From Actinacidiphila paucisporea (GTDB lineage Bacteria > Actinomycetota > Actinomycetes > Streptomycetales > Streptomycetaceae): a DNA stretch of 40,878 nt. Position 1 is the first letter of the stretch. Each line of letters starts with the position of its first letter. The stretch is from NCBI RefSeq assembly GCF_900142575.1, contig NZ_FRBI01000011.1, positions 155,899 through 196,776 of the forward strand. The letters are read 5' to 3'. Positions 21,540-31,100 of the stretch are shown here, one piece after another. Both the position numbers and the translations under genes were made by a program. The notes under the pieces were generated by a model, which made no database searches, had not been told where the DNA came from, and worked only from the letters and a program-made list of their open reading frames with translations.

Positions 21540-21634
21540 GCGCCGACTTTATTACGGACCGTCCGGCCGCCTTCCTCCCACCCCCGCCCGAGCCTCCCGC
21601 GCACTGTCACGTCACCATGTCGACACTGTGTCCG

Positions 21635-21640
21635 CATAAT
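21635..21640 (+). promoter_or_regulatory. Possible -10 box upstream of the metNIQ leader region
   Basis: CATAAT at 21635-21640 is an AT-rich island in very GC-rich DNA and sits 55 bp before the 26-codon leader ORF. No good -35 is seen at the usual spacing, so the call is weak. The long 419-bp gap ahead of metN otherwise holds the leader ORF and GC-rich inverted repeats. Confidence 0.4.
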
Positions 21641-21694
21641 GAACAATCCGACCGGATTTCGGGACCGGCCGGGATGTCTGGTTTACTGGGGTCC

Positions 21695-21775
21695 ATGAAC
21701 ACGACGAACCAGCGCATTTCCGCGACCGAGGCGACCCCGCCCGGTGTTCGTCCCATGTGTCGAATGTGTGCCTGA
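21695..21775 (+). CDS. 26-residue candidate leader peptide (Met/Cys-rich end)
   Basis: ATG 21695, with GGGG 5 nt upstream, opens a 26-codon frame ending RPMCRMCA then TGA. Met and Cys codons are rare in this DNA, yet four of the last six codons are Met or Cys. It lies about 180 bp before metN, the first gene of a methionine importer. That is the arrangement of a sulfur-amino-acid leader peptide, where stalling on scarce Met/Cys-tRNA would alter downstream RNA folding. Function is inferred from position and composition; a non-coding alternative cannot be excluded. Confidence 0.6.
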   Translation: MNTTNQRISATEATPPGVRPMCRMCA

Positions 21776-21788
21776 CCTGAGGCCCTGA

Positions 21789-21854
21789 GCGGCGCGTCGC
21801 CCCCGACCGCCGCGCCCCGCGTCACCACTCCGGTGCAGCGCCGCGTCGCGCCGC
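21789..21854 (+). promoter_or_regulatory. Candidate alternative RNA hairpins between leader ORF and metN
   Basis: GGCGCG (21791-21796) can pair with CGCGCC (21811-21816), or the longer GCGGCGCG (21789-21796) with CGCGCCGC (21847-21854); the two pairings exclude each other. That would suit attenuation, but such short inverted repeats are common in DNA this GC-rich. Confidence 0.3.
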
Positions 21855-21958
21855 CGGTCACCCGAAGCGCCGCGTGGGCCTCCTCGCGCCCCGCTCCCGC
21901 AGCACACACCTGGCGTGGCGGTATGCCCACCGCCCGCCCGACCACGATGGACTCCCCT

Positions 21959-22990
21959 GTGATCACCACCACCGACCTGCGCAAGGTCTACCGCTCACGC
22001 GACCGCGAGGTCACCGCACTGGACGGGGTCGACCTCACCGTTCGCGAAGGCGAGGTCTACGGCGTCGTCGGCCGCAGCGGGGCCGGCAAGAGCACCCTGA
22101 TCCGCTGCGTCAACCTGCTGGAGCGCCCCACGTCCGGCACCGTCGAGGTGGCCGGCCGCGACCTGACCGCGCTGGCCGGCCGCTCCGACCGGGCGCCCGC
22201 CGCGCTGCGCGCCGCCCGGGCCGGCATCGGCATGGTCTTCCAGCACTTCAACCTGCTGTCCTCGCGCACCGTCCAGGACAACGTCGAACTCCCGCTGGAG
22301 ATCCTCGGCGTCTCCGGCCGCGAACGCTCCCGCAGGGCCCGCGACCTCCTCGACCTGGTCGGCCTGTCCGACAAGGCCGGCGCCTACCCGGCGCAGCTGT
22401 CCGGCGGCCAGAAGCAGCGCGTCGGCATCGCCCGCGCCCTGGCCGGCAAGCCCAAGGTGCTGCTCTCCGACGAGGCCACCTCGGCGCTCGACCCGGAGAC
22501 CACCCGCTCGGTCCTGGAACTGCTGCGCGACCTCAACCGGCAGCTCGGCCTGACCGTACTGCTCATCACGCACGAGATGGACGTCGTCAAGGCGGTCTGC
22601 GACTCGGCGGCCCTCATGAAAGGCGGACGTGTGGTGGAATCCGGCACCGTGGCGGAACTGCTCGCCACCCCCGGCTCCGAACTGGCCGACGAGCTCTTCC
22701 CGGTCGGCGGCCTGCCCTCCGGCCCGGACAGCACCGTCGTCGACCTCACCTTCCACGGCGACAGCGCGACCCGGCCGGTGATCTCCCAGCTGGCCCGCAC
22801 CTACAACGTGGACGTGTCCATCCTGGGCGCCGCCATGGAGACCTTCGAAGGCCGGCAGATCGGCCGGATGCGGATCGAACTGCCGGGCCGCTTCGAGGAC
22901 AACGTCGTGCCGATCGGCTTCCTGCGCGAGCAGGGCCTCCAGGTCGACATCGCCGCGACCGCCGAGCAGCCCGCGGCGGTGGCCAGGTGA
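21959..22990 (+). CDS. metN: Methionine ABC importer ATP-binding protein
   Basis: A 343-residue ATPase from GTG 21959. Walker A is GRSGAGKST (residues 38-46), the ABC signature LSGGQ (147-151) and Walker B VLLSDEA (167-173). The C-terminal quarter (about 250-335) is a NIL domain, which in MetN binds methionine and inhibits transport, so transinhibition is expected. GTG 21959 gives the family start ITTTDLRKVY and has GGA 7 nt upstream; ATG 21947 and 21923 are in-frame alternatives. The stop overlaps the metI start. With MetI and MetQ it imports D/L-methionine. Confidence 0.95.
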   Translation: MITTTDLRKVYRSRDREVTALDGVDLTVREGEVYGVVGRSGAGKSTLIRCVNLLERPTSGTVEVAGRDLTALAGRSDRAPAALRAARAGIGMVFQHFNLLSSRTVQDNVELPLEILGVSGRERSRRARDLLDLVGLSDKAGAYPAQLSGGQKQRVGIARALAGKPKVLLSDEATSALDPETTRSVLELLRDLNRQLGLTVLLITHEMDVVKAVCDSAALMKGGRVVESGTVAELLATPGSELADELFPVGGLPSGPDSTVVDLTFHGDSATRPVISQLARTYNVDVSILGAAMETFEGRQIGRMRIELPGRFEDNVVPIGFLREQGLQVDIAATAEQPAAVAR

Positions 22991-23715
22991 CCTGGTCCGA
23001 GATGCACCCGCTGCTGACCCAGGCGTGTACGGACACGCTGCGGATGGTCGGCTGGTCCACCGCGGTGACCGTCGTGCTCGGGCTGCCGCTCGGCGTGCTG
23101 CTGGTCCTCACCGACCGCGGCGGCCTGCTGCGCAACCTCGCCGTGAACCGGGTCCTCGGGGCGGTGGTGAACCTCGGCAGGTCGCTGCCGTTCGTGATCC
23201 TCATGATCGCGCTGCTGTCCTTCACCCGTGCCGTCGTCGGCACGACGATCGGCTGGCAGGCCGCCGTCGTCCCGCTGTCGGTCGGCGCGATCCCGTTCTT
23301 CGCCCGGCTCGTGGAGACCTCGCTGCGCGAGGTCGACGGCGGCCTGGTCGAGGCCGTCCAGTCGATGGGCGGCAGTACGTGGACGGTGGTGCGCAAGGTG
23401 CTGCTGCCCGAGTCGCTGCCGTCGCTGGTCGCCGGCGCCACCACCACCGTCATCGCGCTGATCGGCTACTCGGCGATGGCCGGCGTGGTCGGCGGCGGCG
23501 GACTCGGCGACCTGGCGCTGCGCTACGGCTACCAGCGCTTCGAGACCGGCTTCATGTGGGTGATCGTCGCCGTGCTCGCGGCCCTCGTCACGCTCGTCCA
23601 GCTCGCCGGCGACCTCGCCGCCAGGACCGCCGCCCGCCGCGGCCGCCCGGGACCGGCCCCCCGGCTGCGGCTGCTGCGCCCGGCCGCGCCCGCCGCACCC
23701 ACCTCCTCCACCTGA
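22987..23715 (+). CDS. metI: Methionine ABC importer permease
   Basis: A 242-residue inner-membrane permease with five hydrophobic helices. The binding-protein-dependent transport motif, which docks onto the ATPase, is visible around VEAVQSMGGSTWTVVRKVLL. NLGRSLPFVILMIAL and YSAMAGVVGGGGLGDLA are characteristic of MetI. GTG 22987 overlaps the metN stop by 4 bp. The C-terminal 25 residues are an Arg/Pro/Ala-rich cytoplasmic tail with no family counterpart that I know. Confidence 0.95.
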   Translation: MTWSEMHPLLTQACTDTLRMVGWSTAVTVVLGLPLGVLLVLTDRGGLLRNLAVNRVLGAVVNLGRSLPFVILMIALLSFTRAVVGTTIGWQAAVVPLSVGAIPFFARLVETSLREVDGGLVEAVQSMGGSTWTVVRKVLLPESLPSLVAGATTTVIALIGYSAMAGVVGGGGLGDLALRYGYQRFETGFMWVIVAVLAALVTLVQLAGDLAARTAARRGRPGPAPRLRLLRPAAPAAPTSST

Positions 23716-23779
23716 CCGAACCCGCACCACCGCACCACCGCACCACCGGAACACGTAACAAAGGAAAGAGGCACTTTTC

Positions 23780-24649
23780 GTGCGTAGCACCGCCAGGATC
23801 ACCGCCGCCACCGTCGTCGCCGGAGCCCTCGCGCTCGGCCTGTCCGCCTGCGGCTCCTCCCACTCCGGCACGTCGAGCAAGAACGACGGCAAGGCCGCGC
23901 AGGACGCGTCCGGCCCGCTGGTCGTCGCCGCCAGCCCCACCCCGCACGCCCAGATCCTGGACTACGTCCGCGACCACCTGGCCAAGAGCGTGGGACTGGA
24001 CCTCCAGGTCAAGGAGTTCTCCGACTACGTCCTGCCCAACACCGCAACCGAGCAGGGCCAGGTCGGCGCCAACTTCTTCCAGCACAAGCCCTACCTGGAC
24101 GACTTCAACAAGAAGAACGGCACCCACCTGGTGGCCGTCGCCGACGTCGAACTCGAACCGCTCGGCCTGTACTCGCACAAGATCACCGCACTGTCCGGCC
24201 TCAAGGACGGCGCCGACGTGGCCGTGCCGAACGACACCACCAACGAGGCCCGCGCCCTCGACCTGCTCGCCGCCAACGGGCTCATCACGCTCAAGGCCCA
24301 CACCGAGCAGACCGCGACGCCCGCCGACATCACGTCCAACTCCCGGCACCTGCACTTCAAGGAGCTGGAGGCCGCCCAGCTGCCCCGCTCGCTGGACGAC
24401 GTCGACGCCGCTGTGATCAACGGCAACTACGCCATCGAAGGCGGCCTCAACCCCGCCAAGGACGCTCTTGTCATCGAGAAGGCGCAGGGCAACCCCTACG
24501 CCAACATCCTGGTCGTCAAGCAGGGCCAGGAGAACGACCCGCGCGTCCAGAAGCTGGTCAAGCTGCTCGACTCGCCCCAGGTCGGGCAGTACATCAAGGA
24601 CACCTTCAAGGGCGCGGTGATCCCCGCCTCCGGCACCCCCGCCGCCTGA
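23780..24649 (+). CDS. metQ: Methionine-binding lipoprotein
   Basis: A 289-residue NlpA/MetQ-family lipoprotein. The signal sequence ends in LSAC with Cys24 as the lipid anchor. The mature chain shows typical MetQ sequence: TPHAQILDYV, NTATEQGQVGANFFQHKPYL and VINGNYAIEGGL. GTG 23780 is preceded by an unusually A-rich leader with GGAAAGAGG 8 nt upstream. It follows metI by 64 bp and is ended by a strong hairpin. Confidence 0.96.
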   Translation: MRSTARITAATVVAGALALGLSACGSSHSGTSSKNDGKAAQDASGPLVVAASPTPHAQILDYVRDHLAKSVGLDLQVKEFSDYVLPNTATEQGQVGANFFQHKPYLDDFNKKNGTHLVAVADVELEPLGLYSHKITALSGLKDGADVAVPNDTTNEARALDLLAANGLITLKAHTEQTATPADITSNSRHLHFKELEAAQLPRSLDDVDAAVINGNYAIEGGLNPAKDALVIEKAQGNPYANILVVKQGQENDPRVQKLVKLLDSPQVGQYIKDTFKGAVIPASGTPAA

Positions 24650-24657
24650 CACGCCAC

Positions 24658-24687
24658 GGGTCCGCGGCCACCAATGGCCGCGGACCC
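24658..24687. terminator. metNIQ terminator, perfect 13-bp hairpin
   Basis: A 13-bp perfect stem (24658-24670 with 24675-24687) closes a CCAA loop 8 bp after metQ. The convergent methyltransferase gene ends 17 bp further on, so the hairpin probably serves both strands. Confidence 0.9.
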
Positions 24688-24703
24688 CGCCGTCGCGCGC
24701 CGC

Positions 24704-25504
24704 TCAGCCGCGCCGCACCCAGTAGACGTCCGTGGTGTACGGCATCTCGATCTCGCCGCCGGCCCGGGTCGCGTCATGCGCCCCGAGCACCGCCTCCACC
24801 TCCGCGCGCACCCGCGCCTGGGCGCCGGCGTCCAGCACCGCGATATGGCTGGACGACATCATCCGCTCCACCACGTCGGCCACCGTCGTGACGTACGGGT
24901 TCGGCCAGTGCCGCTCCGACATCTCGCCCCAGCCCGCCTCCGGCGCCTGGAAGGCCTTGCGCCAGCCGCCGCCCGGACCCGCGTCGCCCAGCGCCGGCGT
25001 CAGCGGCGGACTGGGCAGGTCCCGCGGCGCCAGCCGGAAGTAGATGTCCTGGAAGTCCCGCACCCACGGCACCGACGTGTCGTACGTGTTCCACACCAGC
25101 GCCAGCGCCCCGGCCGGCCGCAGCAGCCGCTCGACCTCGGCCAGCGCCGCCCGCTCCTCGAACCAGTGCCAGGACTGCGCGGCCACCACCGCGTCCGCGC
25201 ACCCGTCGGGCAACCCGGTCGCCTCCGCCGTGCCCGCGCTCACCGACACGCCGGGCAGCAGCTCGGCCAGCGTCTCGCGCATCTCCCTGACCGGTTCCAC
25301 CGCCAGCACCTCGGCGCCGGTCAGCGCCAGCAGCCGGGTGAACTTGCCGGTCCCCGCGCCGAGATCGACCACCGTACGGCCCGCCTCCAGCGGCAGCGCG
25401 TCGGCGAGCGCGGCGAGCGCGGCGAGCGGATAGGAGGGCCGGGAGCGCTCGTAGACCCCCGCGGCCCGCTGGTAACCGACTCCTGCTGCGTGGTGCACCG
25501 TCAC
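24704..25504 (-). CDS. Class I SAM-dependent methyltransferase
   Basis: About 266 residues. The SAM loop is VVDLGAGTGKFTRLL, followed by AVEPVREM and the AAQSWHWFEE motif shared with the methyltransferase at 6436-7245. LRPAGALALVWN marks strand 5. The early GYQRAAGVYERSRPSYP segment is the usual start of this subfamily. The acceptor is unknown. GTG 25504 is chosen because it lies just before this conserved start; it has no ribosome site and has TACCGT (25513-25518, minus strand) 8 nt upstream, so the transcript may be leaderless. A longer start at 25561 is possible. Confidence 0.83.
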   Translation of the reverse strand: MTVHHAAGVGYQRAAGVYERSRPSYPLAALAALADALPLEAGRTVVDLGAGTGKFTRLLALTGAEVLAVEPVREMRETLAELLPGVSVSAGTAEATGLPDGCADAVVAAQSWHWFEERAALAEVERLLRPAGALALVWNTYDTSVPWVRDFQDIYFRLAPRDLPSPPLTPALGDAGPGGGWRKAFQAPEAGWGEMSERHWPNPYVTTVADVVERMMSSSHIAVLDAGAQARVRAEVEAVLGAHDATRAGGEIEMPYTTDVYWVRRG

Positions 25505-25692
25505 GCGGGCAGACGGTAGCAGGATCGGATGGCGGCCACGGATACCCGCCCTGACCGGCATCCGCCCTACTCTGGAAGGGCGTTCGCCGCTCCGTCCGCC
25601 GCCGGGCGCCTCGCGGCGACCCTGCCCGGCGGGGGCCGCGCCCGATGCTGCATGCTGTGCAATCCACCCATGCCCTGGTTACGGAGCAGTGA

Positions 25693-26406
25693 ATGACCTC
25701 CACCTTTCCGGACATCTCACTCAGTACGGAGCGGCTGGTGCTGCGCCCGTATGACGAGGCCGACATCCCCGAGCTCGTGGAGATGATGAACGACGACCTG
25801 GTGACGGCGTGGACGGGCGTGCCGTGGCCGTACACCGAGGCGGCCGCCCGCGCGTTCGTCAGCACGGCTGGGCCCGCGGAAAGGCGCAGCGGCCGCGGCC
25901 TGGTGCTCGCCGTCACCGAGATGCTCACCCAGCGGCTGGTCGGCACCGTCCAACTGCAGAACACCGACTGGCGCATCCGCGGCACCGAGATCGGCTACCT
26001 GACCGCGTCCTGGGCCCGCGGCGAGGGATACGCCGGCGAGTCGGTGCTCGCGGTCGTCCGCTGGCTGTTCGCGAGCCAGGGCTTCGAGCGCGTCGAACTG
26101 CGCACCGCGGCCGACAACACCGCCTCGCAGCAGGTCGCGCAGAAGATCGGCTGCATCAGCGAGGGCGTCCTGCGCAATGCCGGCGTCATCCGCAGCCGCC
26201 CCGATGACGACCCGCACGGCCGCTGGGCCGAGACCCGCACCGACCTGCTGGTGTGGAGCCTGCTCCCCGAGGACCTCGACGACGCCGACGGCACCGGCGA
26301 ATTCGCGGGCCGCACCGGCGGTGACGGATACGACCCCGGATACGACTCCGCCTACGCCGCCTACCGCGGCCACGCCGACTACAGCGCCGCCGCCCACCGC
26401 CGCTGA
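25693..26406 (+). CDS. RimJ/RimL-type GNAT N-acetyltransferase
   Basis: A 237-residue protein whose first ~190 residues are a RimJ/RimL-like GNAT: LSTERLVLRPYDEADI at the N-terminus, IGYLTASWARGEGYAGESV as motif A, and LRTAADNTASQQVAQKIGC in the later helix. Such enzymes acetylate protein N-termini or small molecules. The last ~40 residues are a Gly/Asp/Tyr/Ala-rich, probably disordered tail with regularly placed tyrosines, absent from most GNATs. It precedes the CobL-like gene by 163 bp. Confidence 0.85.
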   Translation: MTSTFPDISLSTERLVLRPYDEADIPELVEMMNDDLVTAWTGVPWPYTEAAARAFVSTAGPAERRSGRGLVLAVTEMLTQRLVGTVQLQNTDWRIRGTEIGYLTASWARGEGYAGESVLAVVRWLFASQGFERVELRTAADNTASQQVAQKIGCISEGVLRNAGVIRSRPDDDPHGRWAETRTDLLVWSLLPEDLDDADGTGEFAGRTGGDGYDPGYDSAYAAYRGHADYSAAAHRR

Positions 26407-26483
26407 CCCCCGTCCGCCGCCGCCGGCAGCCGCGTGCGTCCACACGTACCGCACTCGGCGCACCGTCGCACACGCTGCCGGGT

Positions 26484-26489
26484 TAGGGT
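26484..26489 (+). promoter_or_regulatory. Possible -10 box of CobL-like gene
   Basis: TAGGGT at 26484-26489 fits the streptomycete -10 consensus; no clear -35 is present 17 bp upstream. It would give a 5' leader of about 74 nt. Confidence 0.35.
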
Positions 26490-26569
26490 TCTCACCCGGG
26501 CCCGCCCTCCGACCCCGCAGAGGGCCCCACCGGCACCCCAGCGACCCCACGGCATGGAGGCAGACGACG

Positions 26570-27823
26570 ATGGCCGACCGGGTCACCGTGATCGGATGGG
26601 ACGGCTCACCCCCGTCCGAAGCCGCCCGTGCCGCGCTCGACGCCGCCACCCTCGTGGCCGGCACCCGCCAGCACCTGGCGCTGCCCCACGTCCCCGCGCA
26701 GGCCGAGCACATCGTGCTCGGCAGCATCGACATCGCCGCCCGCCGGATCGCCGGACACCGCGGCACCGCCGTCGTGCTCGCCGACGGCGACCCCGGCTTC
26801 TTCGGAGTGGTCCGCGCCCTGCGCGACCCCGAACACGGCCTGGAGGTCGAGGTCATCCCCGGCGTCTCCGCCGTCGCCCGGGCCTTCGCCCGCGCCGGCA
26901 TGCCCTGGGACGACGCCCGGGTCGTCGTCGCCACCAGCCGCACCCTGCGCCGCGCGGTGAACGTCTGCCGCTCCTACCCCAAGGTCGCGGTGCTCACCGC
27001 ACCCGGCGCCGGCCCCGCGGAAGTCGCGCTGCTGCTCACCGGGGTGCACCGCACGTTCGTCATCTGCGAGGCGCTCGGCACCGAGCGGGAGCAGATCACC
27101 GTCCTGACCTCCGACAAGGTCGCCGACCACATCTGGCGCGACCCCAACGTCGTCCTCGTCGTCGGCGGCAACACCACCGCCCTCCCGCGGATAGCCTCCC
27201 TGGGCGCCGCCACGCTGCCGTCCGTCGGCCCGCCCGCGGCCAAACCGGGCGCCGGCGGCTGGATCGCCGGCCGCGACCCCGGCTTCCCCGGACCCGTACG
27301 GGGCTGGGCACTTCCCGCCGCGGAATACGGCGGCCACGTCCACGCGGGCGTCCGTGCCGTCCAACTCGCCAGGCTGGGCCCCCGAACCGGCGACCTGGTC
27401 TGGGACATCGGCGCCGCCGACGGCGCGGTCGCGGTGGAGGCCGCCCGCTTCGGCGCGGCCGTCATCGCCGTCGACCGGGACGCCGACGCCTGCGACTGGA
27501 TCAGCGCCACGGCCCGCCGCAGCGGCGTCCAACTCCAGGTCGTGCACGGCACCGCGCCCCAGGCGCTCGAAGACCTGCCGGAGCCCGACGTGGTCAGGAT
27601 CGGCTGCGCCGACGCCGCCGTGGTCGCCGCCTGCGCCGCCCGCCGCCCGGAGCGCATCGTCGCGTCGGCGGTCACCAGGGACGCCGCCGAGGCGATCGAC
27701 AGGGCACTGTCCGAAGGCGGTTACTCCGTCGAACGGATGTTGCTGCAGTCCGTCGGCCTCGACGCCGGATGGGACGAGCGGGACCGCTCCACGGACTTCG
27801 TGCTGTGCGGCAGCCGGACCTGA
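26570..27823 (+). CDS. Divergent CobL-like (CbiE-CbiT) precorrin methyltransferase homologue
   Basis: A 417-residue protein with CobL layout. Residues ~1-210 resemble CbiE, a tetrapyrrole methylase with VLADGDPGFFG and VIPGVSAVARAFARAGMPW; residues ~240-417 resemble CbiT with the SAM loop LVWDIGAADGAVAVEAA (Asp279). In B12 synthesis CobL methylates C5 and C15 and removes a carboxylate. The CbiT half lacks the usual D/E-GxITKxEVR segment (here YGGHVHAGVRAVQLA), and the usual IGG after the last strand reads VVRIGCAD, so C15 activity is doubtful. ATG 26570 follows GGAGG. The neighbouring BluB-CobT and CysG genes support a cobalamin link. Confidence 0.75.
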   Translation: MADRVTVIGWDGSPPSEAARAALDAATLVAGTRQHLALPHVPAQAEHIVLGSIDIAARRIAGHRGTAVVLADGDPGFFGVVRALRDPEHGLEVEVIPGVSAVARAFARAGMPWDDARVVVATSRTLRRAVNVCRSYPKVAVLTAPGAGPAEVALLLTGVHRTFVICEALGTEREQITVLTSDKVADHIWRDPNVVLVVGGNTTALPRIASLGAATLPSVGPPAAKPGAGGWIAGRDPGFPGPVRGWALPAAEYGGHVHAGVRAVQLARLGPRTGDLVWDIGAADGAVAVEAARFGAAVIAVDRDADACDWISATARRSGVQLQVVHGTAPQALEDLPEPDVVRIGCADAAVVAACAARRPERIVASAVTRDAAEAIDRALSEGGYSVERMLLQSVGLDAGWDERDRSTDFVLCGSRT

Positions 27824-27946
27824 CCTGTTCATGATCGACGGGCCGCTCCCGGTGGCGTTTGCGCCGGTCGGAGCGCTGCCGGCACCGGCACTGTGAGATA
27901 CGTCCCGAGGTGCGGACTTCGGCACGGGCGGCGGTGCCCCGGGGGG

Positions 27947-27952
27947 TAGGCT
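27947..27952 (+). promoter_or_regulatory. Possible -10 box of the BluB-CobT gene
   Basis: TAGGCT at 27947-27952 follows a run of G and is one base from the TAGGAT ideal. No -35 is evident. The 292-bp gap around it contains no recognisable B12 riboswitch. Confidence 0.35.
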
Positions 27953-28115
27953 GACGGATCGTTGTGCCGTCGTCGCACGTTGACGGGACGTCGACACCAC
28001 CGGCGTACCGGCGGCCGACGTGCCGCATCCCACACACGCTCGTTGGAGTCGGTGGGGGTGGGATGCGCGCGGTGCAGCGGCTGGAAGGAGCGAAACCGAT
28101 GGGCGAGGGGCACGC

Positions 28116-31100
28116 ATGACGGACACCGGTCAGATCCCCGGCGAGGGGCTGCCGGAGAACGCGCTCGGTGACGCGGCTCCGCAGCCGCACACCGACGCAC
28201 TCGGCGCACCGCAGACCGCCGCCCCCGGCTGGGGTACGGAACCGCCTGCCGAGCACGGCGCTCCCGCCTACACCTACCTCGACCAGCCCGCCGCCCCCGG
28301 CGCCGGGCTGGACGACGATGACGACGTCCTGCTCATGCCGGGCCCGCAGGGCACCTGGAGCGACCCGCAGCCGGTGCCGCCGCAGCCGTCCCCCGTGGTG
28401 GACTACGGCATCCCGCAGGGAGTTGACACCCCGTCGCCCGCGCCCGCCGCCCCGCGCCGCCCGCTGCACCTCGGCCCGCCCGTCCACGACACCCCCAGCG
28501 GCGGTGTGTCCGTACGCTCCCTGGCCGACCGCGGCCCCGCCCTGGGCGGCGGCCCCGTCCCGCCCCCGACCCGGCTCCAGGGCGGCCCGCCCACCTCGGG
28601 CCCCGAATACCTCGACGTCCCCCAGGACGACGCCCACGGCATCCCGGCCCAGCAGACCGGCGAGCCCGCCGACCCGTCGACCCCGCCCGCCGGCATCGCC
28701 TGGCCCGCCGCCCAGACGCCGTCCCAGCAGTCCCTGATCCCGCACGCCGACAGCGTCATCCCGTCCCAGCAGGCCGCCGAGCCGATCCTGGCCTTCACGC
28801 CTGCGGAGCCCGCGGCTCCCGTGGCGGCGGCGCCGGTCGAGGCCGAGCCGGTTGCCGGGCCCGTTGCCGAGCCGGTGCCCGCGGCCGGCGGTGCGCCGGG
28901 TGCGGTTGACGGTGCGGTGGCGGTCGGGGGTGCCCCGGCGGTGGCCGAGGGCGCTGCCACGAGTGGCGGTACGTCGGCTGCGGCCGACGGTGCCCCGGCG
29001 GTGGCTGCTCCGGCACCCACGATCGGCGGTGCGTCGGCCCTGGCCGGGACCGAGCCCGCGGTCGGCGGTGCGCCGACGCCCGTTCCGGGCGGCGAACTCG
29101 CAGGGGCCACTGTGCCGTCGGCCGCCGGTGAGCAGCCTGCCGGGCCCGTGGCTGTAACGGCGCCGTCGGACGCCGTCGAGCCGGTCGCGCCCGAGCCCGC
29201 GCCGGTCGACTACGCGGCCGAGCCCGTTTCCGTGGCCGCACCCGTCGTGCCCGAACCCGAGCCCGTCGCTGTGGCCGCACCCGTCGTGCCCGAATCCGAG
29301 CCCGTTTCCGTGGCCGCACCCGTCGTGCCCGAACCCGAGGCCGCGCCCGCTCCCGTCGTGGACGCGGGGGAGTCCGGCCGGCCCGCCGAGGAGGCCCCGG
29401 CGCTCTCCGGACCCGTGGCCGCGGTGTCCGGCACCCCGCAGGCGGCCGCCCCGGCGCCGCCGATCGGCCTCGACCTGGCCACCCCGCCGCCGGACCCGGC
29501 CTTCAGCGGCCCGCCCGCGACCGGTGGCGACACCTTCGTGTCCACGACCGGCACCGCCGACCTCGCCTCCCTCGTGGCGGCCGCGAGCAACACCCCCGCC
29601 CAGGAAGCCGTTTCACCGGCCGCGCCCGAAGCCCCCGCCACGGCGGAAGCCCCGGTGCAGCCCACGGCCGACGCCCTCGCCGCCGAACCGGTCGCGGCCG
29701 ACAACGCCCTCGCCGTGCCCAAGGGCCGTACGGTCAAGCGCGCGCACGCCGCAGCGGCACCGCCGCAGGTCGAGGACGGCGCCGCCCCGGTGACCGGAGA
29801 CGCGGAGCCGGAGGCGGCTGCGGCCGGAACTGACGCCGCCCCGAAGGGGCGCAGGGCCGCCCGGCGGGCCGAGGCCAGGGCCGCGGAGGCCGAGGCGTCC
29901 GAGCCCGCGGAGGCGTACGAACCCGCCGTGCGGGACGCGGTCCACCGGGTCATCCGGGAGCGCCGCGACATCCGCAACGGCTTCCGCTCCGACCCGATCC
30001 CGCACGACGTGCTGCTGCGCGTCCTGGAGGCGGCGCACACCGCGCCCAGCGTCGGGCACTCGCAGCCGTGGGACTTCGTCGTCATCCGCTCCGAGAAGAC
30101 CCGCGAGAAGATGCACGAGCTGGCCATGGCCCAGCGCGAGGCGTATGCGAAGTCGCTGCCCAAGGGCCGTGCCCGGCAGTTCCGCGAGCTGAAGATCGAG
30201 GCGATCCTCGACACCCCCGTGAACATCGTGGTGACCGCCGACCCCACCCGCGGCGGCCGGCACACCCTGGGCCGGCACACCCAGCCGCAGATGGCGCCGT
30301 ATTCGTCGGCGCTGGCCGTCGAGAACCTGTGGCTCGCCGCCCGCGCGGAAGGACTCGGCGTGGGCTGGGTCAGCTTCTTCGACGAGCGCCAGATGGTCGC
30401 GGAGCTGGGCCTGCCCGAGCATCTGGAGGTCGTCGCCTACCTGTGCGTCGGGTACGTCGACGAATTCCCCGAAGAGCCCGAGCTGATGCAGGCCGGCTGG
30501 TCGCAGCGCCGCCCGCTGTCCTGGGTCGTGCACGACGAGGAGTACGGCAACCGCGCGCTGCCCGGCGAGGAGCCCCACGACCTGCTGGAGGAGACGCTGC
30601 GCGGCATCCGCCCGCTGGACGCCAAGGCGCTCGGCGAGGCGTGGGAGCGGCAGAAGCGGATGACCAAGCCGGCCGGGGCGCTGGGCATGCTGGAGATCAT
30701 CTCCGCGCAGCTCAGCGGGCTGTCACGGCAGTGCCCGCCGCCCATCCCCGAGCCCGCGGCTGTGGCAATCTTCGCCGGCGACCACGGGGTCCATGCCCAG
30801 GGCGTCACCGCGTGGCCGCAGGAGGTCACCGCGCAGATGGTCGCCAACTTCCTCGGCGGCGGCGCGGTGTGCAACGCCTTCGCCAACCAGGTCGGGGCGG
30901 AGGTCTGCGTCATCGACGTCGGCGTCGCCTCCGAACTGCCCGGCACGCCGGGGCTGCTGCCGCGCAAGGTGCGGCACGGCACCGCGGACTTCACCGTGGG
31001 CCCCGCGATGACCCGCGAGGAGGCGCTGCGCGCCATCGAGGTCGGCATCGAGACCGCCCGCGACCTGGTCGCCGCCGGCAACAAGGCGCTGCTCACCGGT

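Noticed and set aside
21540..21958. SAM riboswitch before metN
   Set aside because: No recognisable SAM-I, SAM-II or SAM-IV core was seen; the leader ORF explains the gap better.
27824..28115. Cobalamin riboswitch before the BluB-CobT gene
   Set aside because: I could not find the conserved B12-box core or the flanking conserved stems; the gap shows only a possible -10 box.
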